A DNA stretch of 35,368 nt, taken from the NCBI RefSeq assembly GCF_947072685.1, contig NZ_CAMTIK010000009.1:67360-102727 (forward strand), in the 5' to 3' direction. Shown here piece by piece: positions 8,040-16,634 of this stretch. How positions within the stretch are numbered: position 1 is the first letter of the stretch; the number at the start of each line of letters is the position of its first letter. The notes below the pieces were generated by a model, which searched no databases, was not told where the DNA came from, and saw only the letters and a list, made by a program, of their open reading frames with translations. Source of the stretch: an uncultured Cetobacterium sp. Lineage in GTDB: Bacteria; Fusobacteriota; Fusobacteriia; Fusobacteriales; Fusobacteriaceae. The position numbers were made by a program, and so were the translations under genes.

Positions 8040-9530
8040 TTAATTTTCTTCCTCCCCTAAAAAAGCTACTTTCAGTACCTTTTCTTGCTCTATATTGTTT
8101 CCTTCAAATATTTTAGCTATAGTCTTATTATGCATAACTGCTACTCTATCTGATATTCCTATTACTTCTGATAATTCACTTGAAACCAATATTATTGCTG
8201 TCCCTTGCTTTTTAAGCTCGTTTATTACCTCATAAATCTCTTTTTTAGCTCCTATATCTACACCTCTTGTGGGTTCATCTAAAATCAAAATTTTTGGGGC
8301 AATCTCCAACCATTTAGCAAACACAATCTTTTGCTGATTTCCACCACTTAAACTTTTAACCAGTTGTTCTCCATTAAAAACTTTTATCTTCAACTTTTCT
8401 ATATACTTTTGAGTAACAGACTCAATTTTCCTTTCATCTATTAGCATATTTTTTTTCATGTTCTTTAATGAAGGAATTGGTATATTATCTTTTACACTAA
8501 AGTTTAATATTAACCCTTCTTCTTTTCTATCTTCAGTAACAAATCCTATTCCTAGATTTTTAGCATCTATCGGAGTCTTTATTTGAACTTTTTTATTTTC
8601 TATATATATTTCTCCAGAATCTATTCCTGTACTTCCAAATATTCCATGCATAATCTCAGATCTTCCAGATCCCATAAGACCAGCAAAACCGAGTACTTCT
8701 CCTGCTCTAACTTCAAAATTTATATTTTCAAACTCCCCTGCTCTTTTTAAACCTACTACCTCAATAATCTTTTCTCCTACTTCTACTTCCTCTTTAGAGT
8801 AAAGATTATCAATATTTTTTCCTGTCATCATTTCAACAATTTTTTCTTGATCAACAATTTTTATAATTTCTGTCCCTATGTAACTTCCATCTCTTAAAAT
8901 ACTTATTCTATCACATATATTAAAGATTTCTTCCATTCTGTGTGATACATAAAGGAAACTTACTCCTGTTTCTTTTAATTTAAAAACTATCTTAAATAGA
9001 TTCTCTATCTCTTTTTCTGTAAGAGCAGCTGTTGGTTCATCCAAAATGATTAATTTCGCATCAATTAATAGAGCTTTTGCAATCTCTATCATCTGTTTAT
9101 ATCCTACACTTAAATCTTTCATAAGAGTATCTGGAGATAGATGCTCTATTCCCAACTCCTTTAATTTTTCACCACAAATTGCTCTCATACTATTCTTATC
9201 TAAAATTCCAAATTTTCTAATCTCTTTACCCAAAAACATATTGTCATAAATAGACATTTCATTCACAACATTTAATTCTTGATGAACGTATGCTATCCTA
9301 TATTTTTCACTATCTTTGATATCTTTTATATCTACACTTTTATCATCTATTAATATCTCACCCGAATCTTTTGTGTAAACTCCAGTTAAAACTTTTATTA
9401 AAGTTGACTTTCCAGCTCCATTTTCTCCCATAAGAGCATGTATCTCTCCATCTTTTATTTCTAACCTTACATCTTTTAAAACTTTAACATTTCCAAAAGC
9501 TTTTTTTATCCCTCTCATTTCAACTTTCAC
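8040..9530 (-). CDS. Sugar ABC transporter ATP-binding protein, two fused ATPase domains (RbsA type)
   Basis: A 496-residue cytoplasmic protein with two tandem ABC domains, as in RbsA/XylG/MglA. Domain 1 has Walker A GENGAGKST (35-43), signature LSVGYKQM and Walker B LIILDEPTAAL. Domain 2 has the degenerate P-loop GLMGSGRSE (usual for this family), the intact signature LSGGNQQKIVFAKWL and ILILDEPTRGVDIGAKKE. The start is GTG at 9530: an in-frame TAG lies immediately upstream, and GGAGGA sits about 11 bases before the GTG. A later ATG (codon 5) is too far from the ribosome site. It is the first gene of the pentose operon, behind a predicted promoter and a palindromic operator. Confidence 0.94.
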   Translation of the reverse strand: MKVEMRGIKKAFGNVKVLKDVRLEIKDGEIHALMGENGAGKSTLIKVLTGVYTKDSGEILIDDKSVDIKDIKDSEKYRIAYVHQELNVVNEMSIYDNMFLGKEIRKFGILDKNSMRAICGEKLKELGIEHLSPDTLMKDLSVGYKQMIEIAKALLIDAKLIILDEPTAALTEKEIENLFKIVFKLKETGVSFLYVSHRMEEIFNICDRISILRDGSYIGTEIIKIVDQEKIVEMMTGKNIDNLYSKEEVEVGEKIIEVVGLKRAGEFENINFEVRAGEVLGFAGLMGSGRSEIMHGIFGSTGIDSGEIYIENKKVQIKTPIDAKNLGIGFVTEDRKEEGLILNFSVKDNIPIPSLKNMKKNMLIDERKIESVTQKYIEKLKIKVFNGEQLVKSLSGGNQQKIVFAKWLEIAPKILILDEPTRGVDIGAKKEIYEVINELKKQGTAIILVSSELSEVIGISDRVAVMHNKTIAKIFEGNNIEQEKVLKVAFLGEEEN

Positions 9531-9556
9531 AATCTAAACTTTCCTCCGAATCCCAA

Positions 9557-9576
9557 TAAATAGTGTGCACTATTTA
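9557..9576 (-). promoter_or_regulatory. Palindromic operator of the pentose ABC operon
   Basis: TAAATAGTG and CACTATTTA form perfect 9-base arms around a TG centre, giving a 20-bp site between the predicted promoter and the ribosome site of the ATPase gene. This is a classic repressor position. The cognate regulator is not in the window. Confidence 0.65.
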
Positions 9577-9622
9577 CTTATTTTGTTTGAAATAAATGCG
9601 TTAATTCACACTGTACATAATA

Positions 9623-9652
9623 TTAATACCATCTTATCTATATAAATGTCAA
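9623..9652 (-). promoter_or_regulatory. Promoter of the pentose ABC operon
   Basis: On the minus strand there is a consensus -35 TTGACA (complement of 9647-9652), an 18-base spacer and TATTAA (complement of 9623-9628). The palindrome at 9557-9576 is about 46 bases downstream of the -10. Confidence 0.5.
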
Positions 9653-9667
9653 GTCCATTTTTTTATA

Positions 9668-9696
9668 TTGTATACATTTTTTAATTTTTTATTAAT
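9668..9696 (+). promoter_or_regulatory. Possible mscS promoter region
   Basis: TTGTAT (9668-9673), 17 bases, then ATTAAT (9691-9696) is a weak promoter match. It includes TGTATACA (9669-9676), the same 8-base palindrome found in the tctC leader. A short A/T-rich hairpin with a T run (9701-9723) follows and might reduce expression. All of this is low confidence because the region is very AT-rich. Confidence 0.25.
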
Positions 9697-9750
9697 AATT
9701 AAAAAGGAAACCTTTTTTTTTTTAGAACTATCTTAATACGGGGTGATTTT

Positions 9751-10614
9751 ATGGAAGCTCATTACAATACTTTTTTATCTCAAGTTTTACAAACGTTTAC
9801 AAATGAAGAATTTTTACTTGATTTAACCAATCGATTCATTATTTTTATTTTTAGATTTGCTTTTGCTTTGATTTTTTTTCTTATCAGTAAAAAAATTTTA
9901 CAAAAGTTTTTAAATGGTTACTATCAAACTCACTACTTTAAATCTATTGATTCTTCTTTTAAAACTTTTTTATCGTCTATTATCGATACTGGGTCTATTA
10001 TTTTCCTTCTAATAATGTCTTTACTTATAGTAGGGTTTAATCAAACCTCATTAATCGCATTTTTAGGGAGTATTGGAATCGGTGTTGGTTTAGCTTTAAA
10101 AGATAATCTCGCCAATTTTGTTGGGGGACTTATTGTCCTCATATTTAAAACTTATTCTGTCGATGACGAAGTTGAGATAAATACTTTTTATGGCATTGTT
10201 TCCTCTATTGATGTCTTTTCAACAACTATAATTACTTTTAGTGGTGATCTTGTTACTATTCCCAACGGAAATGTTGTTACCACTCAGGTTATAAACTACT
10301 CTAAAACACCCACAAGAAGAATGAAAATTGTTATTTCTGTATCCTACAAATCCGATATAGATTTGGCATTTAAAGTTTTAAATGAGATGATTGAAAAAAA
10401 TAAAAATATACTTAAAAATCCCAGTCCGTTTATAAATATTGATCAATATAATAATAGCTCTATTGATATTGCCATTAAAGTTTGGACCAAAAATACTGTC
10501 TATTGGGATACATATTTTGAACTTATGAAAGAGGTCAAAAAAACTTTAGACTCTGCAAATATTAGTATTCCATTTCCACAAATGGATATTCATATAAAAG
10601 AAAAAGAGGTATAA
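9751..10614 (+). CDS. mscS: Small-conductance mechanosensitive channel (MscS family)
   Basis: A 287-residue protein, almost exactly the length of E. coli MscS (286). It forms a homoheptameric inner-membrane safety valve that opens under membrane tension during osmotic downshock. Three hydrophobic segments precede the pore helix, which reads SLIAFLGSIGIGVGLALKDNLANFVGG (about 99-125), with the alternating Gly/Ala pattern and the LKD-N-NF motif that continues into the beta domain. The beta domain follows (VDDEVEINTFYGIVSSIDVFST, VTIPNGNVV), then the mixed alpha/beta C-terminal domain. ATG 9751 follows CGGGGTGAT. The single gene runs against the pentose operon behind it. Its stop codon lies inside the terminator stem. 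Confidence 0.95.
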   Translation: MEAHYNTFLSQVLQTFTNEEFLLDLTNRFIIFIFRFAFALIFFLISKKILQKFLNGYYQTHYFKSIDSSFKTFLSSIIDTGSIIFLLIMSLLIVGFNQTSLIAFLGSIGIGVGLALKDNLANFVGGLIVLIFKTYSVDDEVEINTFYGIVSSIDVFSTTIITFSGDLVTIPNGNVVTTQVINYSKTPTRRMKIVISVSYKSDIDLAFKVLNEMIEKNKNILKNPSPFINIDQYNNSSIDIAIKVWTKNTVYWDTYFELMKEVKKTLDSANISIPFPQMDIHIKEKEV

Positions 10615-10642
10615 ATTAACAACTGTTAATTTATGCCTCTTT
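10603..10642. terminator. Bidirectional terminator between mscS and an L,D-transpeptidase gene
   Basis: AAAGAGG (10603-10609) pairs with CCTCTTT (10636-10642), a T-G wobble follows, then ATAAATTAA (10611-10619) pairs with TTAATTTAT (10626-10634) around a 6-base loop. T-rich sequence follows on the plus strand and A-rich sequence precedes the stem, so it serves both convergent genes. The mscS stop (10612-10614) is within the stem. Confidence 0.85.
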
Positions 10643-10648
10643 ATTTTT

Positions 10649-11344
10649 TTATACATATTGGCTATTTTCTAAGTAGTTAGAATCATTTCCATTGACAAAA
10701 ACAACTGAACCGCCTTTAATTAAGTTAATTGCTTCTTTATAGACAGATTTTGGAAGGGCTGGACACCCTAAACTTCTCCCTAGTCTTCCTTGTGATTTTG
10801 CTAATTTTGGATTGGCGTAGTCCGCTCCATGAATAACTATATATCTTTCTTTGGCTTTGTCATTAATACCTTTTTCCAATCCATCTAAAACTAAAGAGTA
10901 CCCATTTCCACCCATGTATGTATTTTCTGTAAGATAAAATCCTAACGAGCTTTTGTATGAACTCATCTTATTTGAAAAAGAGGTTGCTATATTTCCACCA
11001 CTATTTCTCCCATGAGCCACGTGAGATGAAATCAATACTTTTCTTTGATTCAAATCTACCACAAAAAATCTTTCTTGTGTCGAAGGCTTAGCATAATCAA
11101 CTATTGTTAATACATTCTTCTTTTTATCCGTAATTTTTTCATAGCCCTTCAATGCTTTTTCAAAAACATCATAATCCAGTTTCTTTTCTAAACCCAATTC
11201 TTTATACAATATTTTTGTTTGGTTTTCTTTTTTTCCTTGAATTTTTTCTTTCTCTATTTTTATTGGTGTTTTATATGCAAATCCAAATGATGATACTGAC
11301 AACGATCCTAAAATAAGAGTTAATAATAAATATTTTTTTCTCAA
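10649..11344 (-). CDS. Secreted L,D-transpeptidase-like protein, YkuD_2 (murein L,D-transpeptidase catalytic domain) type
   Basis: A 231-residue protein with a signal peptide (MRKKYLLLTLILGSLSVSSFG, cleavage near 21-23). The C-terminal half matches the YkuD_2 subgroup of L,D-transpeptidases: FFVVDLNQRKVLISSHVAHG (about 93-112), then YIVIHGADYA with His172, then GRLGRSLGCPALP with the putative catalytic Cys194. Such enzymes act on peptidoglycan stem peptides in the periplasm, forming 3-3 cross-links or attaching proteins. The start is TTG 11344, supported by GGAGG 9 bases upstream. It follows another L,D-transpeptidase gene on the same strand but is separated by a terminator, so it is probably transcribed independently. 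Confidence 0.82.
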   Translation of the reverse strand: MRKKYLLLTLILGSLSVSSFGFAYKTPIKIEKEKIQGKKENQTKILYKELGLEKKLDYDVFEKALKGYEKITDKKKNVLTIVDYAKPSTQERFFVVDLNQRKVLISSHVAHGRNSGGNIATSFSNKMSSYKSSLGFYLTENTYMGGNGYSLVLDGLEKGINDKAKERYIVIHGADYANPKLAKSQGRLGRSLGCPALPKSVYKEAINLIKGGSVVFVNGNDSNYLENSQYV

Positions 11345-11421
11345 AATAAATAACCTCCACTAATTTCATTACAAATTTTTCCCATAAAAACTTCTTATAT
11401 TCTAACATAATACACAAAAAA

Positions 11422-11446
11422 AGTCAAGAATACGCAATCCTTGACT
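11422..11446 (-). terminator. Terminator after the second L,D-transpeptidase gene
   Basis: AGTCAAG (11422-11428) pairs with CTTGACT (11440-11446) over an 11-base loop. On the minus strand it is followed by a run of T residues (complement of 11416-11422) just after the stop at 11458. Confidence 0.75.
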
Positions 11447-11457
11447 CTTTTAAACAC

Positions 11458-12396
11458 TTATTCTATTACAACAACTAACCCTTTTCCTGTTTCAGCCCAA
11501 CTATATATATATTTAGCATGAGATGTTGCATTTCTGACACACATATGTGACCTAGGAACAGTCCCTAATGTTGGTGAGTATTCTATCATTTCTGTTCTTG
11601 GAAGATTTACTGGCACACCATGGATATATCCACCACCAGAAAATCTACTTGCGTATGGTGAATACCCTTCTATTTCTGTTTTACTTCCATCTTTTAAATA
11701 ATCCATTTTATAAAGTTTATTCTGAACAACAAAAATACCTAATGGTGTTGGTAATTGATATGGTGGTCTGTCTAGACCTGTCGATGCAGGATTCATACTT
11801 CTAATTTTCCATATATCCCCTACCCTTTCCAGTGTACTAATATTTTGATTTTTCCTATCAATAACCACCACTCTTGGAAAATGTGTAGCCGCAATCTCTC
11901 TGACATATTTAATTGGAACTAACCATTCTCCATCAAAAGCCTCAACTTTTAACTTTACATATTCACTATCACTTGAAAGAATAGAAACTAATGATCCATC
12001 AGGAGCATATCTTTCTGGTCTATCCATCATGCCCTCTATATACAGTGGAATACCTTGATTTCTTCTATTCCCAAATTTATCTTTTACAGTTGGTCTAGAG
12101 CCGTCACTGTATTTTTCCATCCCTATCTGTCTTGCAATCGGAGGTAATCCATTGACATTTTTATAATTTTTTAAACTTCCAAACCTTATATTTTTCATTT
12201 CAAAACTTTCTAGTTTATCTAACAAGTTTGATACTTTGTCCCATTGAAATTCACGCTCTACCTTCCCATATTTATACTTATCTGGAAGTGTATACTTATT
12301 GTATGTGAGATCTTTCTCTATTGCTGCTGCATTTAGTACTGTGGAAAAAATTAATAATACACTAAAGCTCAATATGCTTTTTAATTTATTTTTCAT
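11458..12396 (-). CDS. L,D-transpeptidase with YkuD catalytic domain, secreted
   Basis: A 312-residue protein with a signal peptide (MKNKLKSILSFSVLLIFSTV, cleavage near NAAA). The first half (about 30-165) is a unique region whose end (YAPDGSLVSIL...GEWLVPIKYV) resembles an SH3-like strand set. The YkuD domain follows: HFPRVVVIDRKNQNISTLER, TGLDRPPYQLPTPLGIF, GGGYIHGVPVN with His259, and RSHMCVRN with the nucleophile Cys286. The canonical signature is S/T-H-G-C-x-N/M; here the Gly is Met. The frame extends to TTG 12411, but that codon overlaps the ribosome site (TTGGAGA), so ATG 12396 is chosen. The gene lies 35 bases after the RND pump gene with no terminator between, so co-transcription is possible. 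Confidence 0.88.
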   Translation of the reverse strand: MKNKLKSILSFSVLLIFSTVLNAAAIEKDLTYNKYTLPDKYKYGKVEREFQWDKVSNLLDKLESFEMKNIRFGSLKNYKNVNGLPPIARQIGMEKYSDGSRPTVKDKFGNRRNQGIPLYIEGMMDRPERYAPDGSLVSILSSDSEYVKLKVEAFDGEWLVPIKYVREIAATHFPRVVVIDRKNQNISTLERVGDIWKIRSMNPASTGLDRPPYQLPTPLGIFVVQNKLYKMDYLKDGSKTEIEGYSPYASRFSGGGYIHGVPVNLPRTEMIEYSPTLGTVPRSHMCVRNATSHAKYIYSWAETGKGLVVVIE

Positions 12397-12430
12397 TATA
12401 CACATCTCCAATCTTTTTTTATTCTATATG

Positions 12431-15400
12431 TTAAATATACTTTAAAAGATGTGCTTTTCCTACTTCATATAAATAAAATAATATTGGAATTAATAATAAT
12501 GTCAATAAAGTTGAGAATATAAGACCAAAAATAACTGAAATAGCCATACCTTTATACATCTCACTTCCTTGTCCCAATCCCAGAGAAAGAGGAATCATTC
12601 CAAAAACTGTTGTCATTGTTGTCATAAATATAGGTCTCAACCTTGTTCTCCCTGCCTCAATTATTGCTGCTTTTAACTCCATTTCTCGCTCGAGAAGTAT
12701 TTTTATGTAATCTATTAACACAATAGCATTATTTACAACTATTCCAGCTAGCATTATTATCCCTACAAATACCATCGTGTTTGTTTTTTGACCGGTTATT
12801 AAAAGTCCACTATAAACACCTATTACTGAAAGTGGAACTGTTCCCATCACAATTAGTGGCAATATATATGATTCAAATTGAGCTGCAAGTATGAAATAGA
12901 TTAAAAACATTGCTACCATAAATGCAAATTTAAGTTGTGAATTAACTTCTTCCATACTTCTTCCACTTCCACCAAAAGTATATGTGATTGTTTTAGGAAG
13001 TCCTAACTCTTCTATTGTTCTAGTTATATACTTTTGTCCCATAACAAGATCCATATCGCCAACTGTATTTGCATCTATTGTTACCATAGTTATTTTATCC
13101 TCTTTATCAATACCATAAGCTCCCTCTCCTATTTCAAAAGTAGCTATATCTTTTAATTTAACTGACTTTCCATTTTTAGATTTCACCCTTATTTCTTGTA
13201 ATTTTTCTGGTGAATTTCTAAACTGTTCATCCAATCTAAGACTTACGTCCACTTCATCATTTCCTGTTTTTATTTTTATTGGAGCTCCACCTAAAATTTG
13301 ATAACTTACAGAAAATGTTAAATCATTCACCTTAACGCCATAATACTCCATTTTCTTTCTATCTAAATTTATTCTTACTTCAGGATTTCCATTTACCATA
13401 GAGTTATTTATATCAGCAAATCCTGAGTTAGATGATATTTTTTCCGTTATCATTTTAGAAGCAAATGCGAGCTGATTTAAATCGTCAGACTTCAAAATTA
13501 ATGTAATATCTCTGCCTGAGCCTCTTCCAAAAGCCATTCTAGGAACCATATTTATTTTTATATCTGGTATATGAGATATTTTTTTTCTCATACCGGCCAT
13601 CACCTGTTGAACTTTTTGCTTTCTTTCACTTTTATCTCCGATTTCTACAACTATTGATACAGCTTCTTTTCCCACTGAACTTATATATTTTTGAGTCAGA
13701 GGATCCTGCTTTACAATATTTTCTAACTCTTTTGATACTCTATTTGCTTTTTCAATCTCCATTCCACTTGGAAGCTCTGCTATAATACTATACACTCCAT
13801 CATCAGTTGTAGGCATAAACTCTCCACCTATATTTTTAGACCCATACCCAACTACTCCAACAAATAAAATAACTATCCCTAGAATAACACTCAATTTATG
13901 TCTTAACGACTTTTCTAGAACTACAGTATAATTTTTTTTTATAAATTTCAATACTCTACCTTCTTCATGCACCCTATCTCTAGATTTTAAGATTCTACTC
14001 GAAACCATAGGCACAAATGTTATCGCTATTATTAAAGACGCTAAAAGTGAAAATGTTATCGAAAAAGCCATATCCTTATATATCTCTTTGGCTCTACCTT
14101 CCCTTAACACTATCGGAATAAAAACTGCTATTGTCGTAGCTGTTGATGCTATTATCGGGATAATAACCTCGGTTGCCCCATTTTCAGAAGCTTCCATTCT
14201 GTCCTGTCCAAGTTCTGTAAGGTGTCTAAATATATTATCTAATACTACTATTGAATTATCTACAAGCATCCCCACTCCAAGAGATAATCCCATCAGAGAT
14301 ATTATATTTAATGTCATCCCTTTTGCACCAAAAAATCCAAATGTAGCAATTATCGAAACTGGTATTGCCACAGTTACAACCAATGTTGCTCTCCAATCCC
14401 GAAGAAATACAAATAAAATTATACCCGCTAAAACCAATCCAGTTATAGCGTTATTTTTAACTGTATTTATCGATTTTGTTATATCTTTTGCAGAGTCTCT
14501 ATTAATTGTAAATGAAGCTCCTTTTGGTAAGAGAGGCTCCATTTTTTTCAACTCTTCTTGAGCTCTCTTAGATATCTCAATAGTGTTTCCAACATCACTT
14601 TTTTCTATATTAATAATTATATTTTCAAGTCCATCTGTTCTTCCATAACTACTTCTATCCTTGATTCCCATTTTTACGTCCGCTACATCAGTCAAATAAA
14701 GGGTTTCACCCTCATCATTTTTTATAACAATCTCTTGGATATCTTCTAAAGTTTTTGCCTCACCAGAAACCTTTACAAGATACTCCTTATCTCCTTCTCT
14801 TATATATCCAGATGGAAAATTTAAGCTTGAACTTTTCATTGTTCCGTATAGATCCGTTACTGTTAATCCATAAGCTTCCAGCCTTTCTGGATCTATACTC
14901 ACACTTATCTCTTTTTCAAGTCCTCCAAAAACACTTACTGTCCCAACACCATCAATCCTTTCAAGTCTTGGAATCACAACATTGTCGGCGAAACTTTTTA
15001 AATTTATTAAGTCATCACCTCTTATTCCTAAAAGCATAACTCGATCTCCATAAGATGATGTTTTTCTAATTACTGGTTCATCTATATCATCTGGTAAATC
15101 ATTTCTTATCCTACTGACAGCAGTTACCAAATCATTCACCTTATTATCTATAATTACACCATACTCAAATTCAACTGTAATTGCTGTTTTCCCCATTGTC
15201 GACTTAGTTGTTATTCTTTTTATCCCTTCTACACTTGTAAGTCCTTTTTCTATCTCTTTAGTTACAAGCATCTCCATATCATCTGGAGATGCCCCTTTCC
15301 AACTAACTCTTATAGCTGCCATCGGCATATTATAGTTTGGCATCAACTGTGTTTTTAAGTTTACAAGAGTTAATATCCCTAATATTACCATCGATACAAT

Positions 15401-15451
15401 AATCATCATCGTAACAACAGGACGTTTTATTGAAAATTGTGCTATGTTCAT
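12431..15451 (-). CDS. RND-family efflux transporter, inner-membrane pump (HAE1/AcrB type)
   Basis: A 1006-residue proton-driven efflux pump with the standard RND repeat. It has an N-terminal segment (MNIAQFSIKRPVVTMMIIVS), a large periplasmic domain (about 35-330), membrane segments 2-6, a second segment at about 520 (RHKLSVILGIVILFVGVVGYG), a second periplasmic loop and the C-terminal segments. The TM4 proton-relay region reads GVGMLVDNSIVVLDNI; the second Asp of AcrB is Asn, as in SwrC/YerP-like and many HAE1 proteins. The C-half equivalent is AGIVVNNAIVLIDYI. The periplasmic PN1 start SWKGASPDDMEMLVTKEIE and the ERIDGVGTVSVFGG motif are typical. It is translated from ATG 15451 after AGGGGGA, directly behind its adaptor gene. 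No outer-membrane TolC gene is present. The substrate cannot be told. Confidence 0.94.
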   Translation of the reverse strand: MNIAQFSIKRPVVTMMIIVSMVILGILTLVNLKTQLMPNYNMPMAAIRVSWKGASPDDMEMLVTKEIEKGLTSVEGIKRITTKSTMGKTAITVEFEYGVIIDNKVNDLVTAVSRIRNDLPDDIDEPVIRKTSSYGDRVMLLGIRGDDLINLKSFADNVVIPRLERIDGVGTVSVFGGLEKEISVSIDPERLEAYGLTVTDLYGTMKSSSLNFPSGYIREGDKEYLVKVSGEAKTLEDIQEIVIKNDEGETLYLTDVADVKMGIKDRSSYGRTDGLENIIINIEKSDVGNTIEISKRAQEELKKMEPLLPKGASFTINRDSAKDITKSINTVKNNAITGLVLAGIILFVFLRDWRATLVVTVAIPVSIIATFGFFGAKGMTLNIISLMGLSLGVGMLVDNSIVVLDNIFRHLTELGQDRMEASENGATEVIIPIIASTATTIAVFIPIVLREGRAKEIYKDMAFSITFSLLASLIIAITFVPMVSSRILKSRDRVHEEGRVLKFIKKNYTVVLEKSLRHKLSVILGIVILFVGVVGYGSKNIGGEFMPTTDDGVYSIIAELPSGMEIEKANRVSKELENIVKQDPLTQKYISSVGKEAVSIVVEIGDKSERKQKVQQVMAGMRKKISHIPDIKINMVPRMAFGRGSGRDITLILKSDDLNQLAFASKMITEKISSNSGFADINNSMVNGNPEVRINLDRKKMEYYGVKVNDLTFSVSYQILGGAPIKIKTGNDEVDVSLRLDEQFRNSPEKLQEIRVKSKNGKSVKLKDIATFEIGEGAYGIDKEDKITMVTIDANTVGDMDLVMGQKYITRTIEELGLPKTITYTFGGSGRSMEEVNSQLKFAFMVAMFLIYFILAAQFESYILPLIVMGTVPLSVIGVYSGLLITGQKTNTMVFVGIIMLAGIVVNNAIVLIDYIKILLEREMELKAAIIEAGRTRLRPIFMTTMTTVFGMIPLSLGLGQGSEMYKGMAISVIFGLIFSTLLTLLLIPILFYLYEVGKAHLLKYI

Positions 15452-15461
15452 TTATGTCCCC

Positions 15462-16526
15462 CTAATTTAGAATATTTACTTGATCTCTATCTTCTAGCAT
15501 GAATTGTCCATCTACAATAAGCTTCATAGATGAGTAGAGTTCTTCGCTTATAACCTCTTGTTTTTCGTTATTGGAGTATCCTCTTTCTACTTTTATTCTT
15601 TTAGCCTCCCCATTTTCTACAACAAAAATATATGAATACAACTCTTTGATCACTATTGCATTTTTAGGAACAAGGTATCCATTTTTTACTCCAGTTTCTA
15701 CTAAAACTTTAGAATACATCCCTTTTTTTATCTTTCCATCCATATTTTCGACCTCTACTTTTATCTGGTATTTTTTACTTTCTTTATTTGCTACCGGATT
15801 TATTTCATGGACTCTTCCAAAATAATTGTCTTTTAATCCTTCTATCACTACTTCAGCTCTATTTCCTACGGATAGATTCTCTATTTCATGTACAGAAACT
15901 CCAGTTTTTACAAGCATTTTACTGTCATTTACCACTGTTACAATCTCTGTATTGGGCGTGATTTTTTCATATATCTTTATATCTAAATCTGTAATAACTC
16001 CATCTATTTTAGATTTTATTATAAGATCTTCATAATCTTTTTTAGCTGAAAGATATGCTGCTTGGGAATTTTTCAAATTACTTTCCCCTTGAACAAAATC
16101 AATTTTTTTTACTAAATATTCATTTTCTGAAATTAGTTGTTTATCATACAACTGTTTAAATTTATTATAGTTATTTTTTCTTATAGAGTAGTCCGATTTA
16201 TTCGAATTGTAAGTTGCTTCGGTTTTTAAATAGGCTGAGTGGACATCTTGATCAGTCAAAGCCACTATAATATCCCCTTTTTTTACTCTGTCCCCATTTT
16301 TAAACTTTACTTTTGATACCGTTCCACCCGTTTTAGTTATTTCCACAACCTCATTTAGTGGCTCTACTGTTCCACTCGAAACATTTAATTTAATAATATC
16401 TTCAGGAATAATATTTACAATCTTGATATTTTTACCCACAGCTATTTTCTCTCCATCTTTTCCCTTATTGCTTCCACAAGAAAACAATAACACACTCATT
16501 AAAATTAGTAGTATCTTTTTCAGCAC
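15462..16526 (-). CDS. RND efflux periplasmic adaptor (membrane fusion protein, HlyD/AcrA family), lipoprotein
   Basis: A 354-residue adaptor that links the RND pump to an outer-membrane channel. A lipoprotein signal peptide is visible (MLKKILLILMSVLLFSCGSN, lipobox LFSC, lipid-anchored Cys17). The lipoyl/biotinyl half-motif TGGTVSKVKFKNGDRVKKGD is at about 66-85, followed by a coiled-coil hairpin of about 95-165 rich in Lys/Asn/Glu. The second lipoyl half (KSKIDGVITDLDIK), beta-barrel and membrane-proximal domains follow (GYLVPKNAIVIKELYSYIFV). The start is GTG 16526, 5 bases after GGAGGGAAAA begins to clear. The stop overlaps the ribosome site region of the pump gene 10 bases on, so the two are translated as one unit. 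Confidence 0.92.
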   Translation of the reverse strand: MLKKILLILMSVLLFSCGSNKGKDGEKIAVGKNIKIVNIIPEDIIKLNVSSGTVEPLNEVVEITKTGGTVSKVKFKNGDRVKKGDIIVALTDQDVHSAYLKTEATYNSNKSDYSIRKNNYNKFKQLYDKQLISENEYLVKKIDFVQGESNLKNSQAAYLSAKKDYEDLIIKSKIDGVITDLDIKIYEKITPNTEIVTVVNDSKMLVKTGVSVHEIENLSVGNRAEVVIEGLKDNYFGRVHEINPVANKESKKYQIKVEVENMDGKIKKGMYSKVLVETGVKNGYLVPKNAIVIKELYSYIFVVENGEAKRIKVERGYSNNEKQEVISEELYSSMKLIVDGQFMLEDRDQVNILN

Positions 16527-16600
16527 TTTTCCCTCCAGTTTTTAAATTTATTTATACAAAATTTTATCATATTTCACTACAAAATCATACAACTAAAAAA

Positions 16601-16625
16601 TCTCAGAACACCATATATTCTGAGA
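16601..16625 (-). terminator. Terminator after hydA
   Basis: TCTCAGAA (16601-16608) pairs with TTCTGAGA (16618-16625) over a 9-base loop. On the minus strand it is followed by six T residues (complement of 16595-16600), shortly after the hydA stop. Confidence 0.8.
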
Positions 16626-16634
16626 CCTTTACTT

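Noticed and set aside
9701-9723. Terminator-like hairpin AAAAAGG/CCTTTTT before mscS
   Set aside because: The stem has only two G-C pairs and a 3-base loop in very AT-rich DNA; too weak to list as a terminator.
14088-15039. Three plus-strand ORFs opposite the RND pump gene
   Set aside because: They are antisense shadows of a conserved 1006-codon gene with intact RND motifs.
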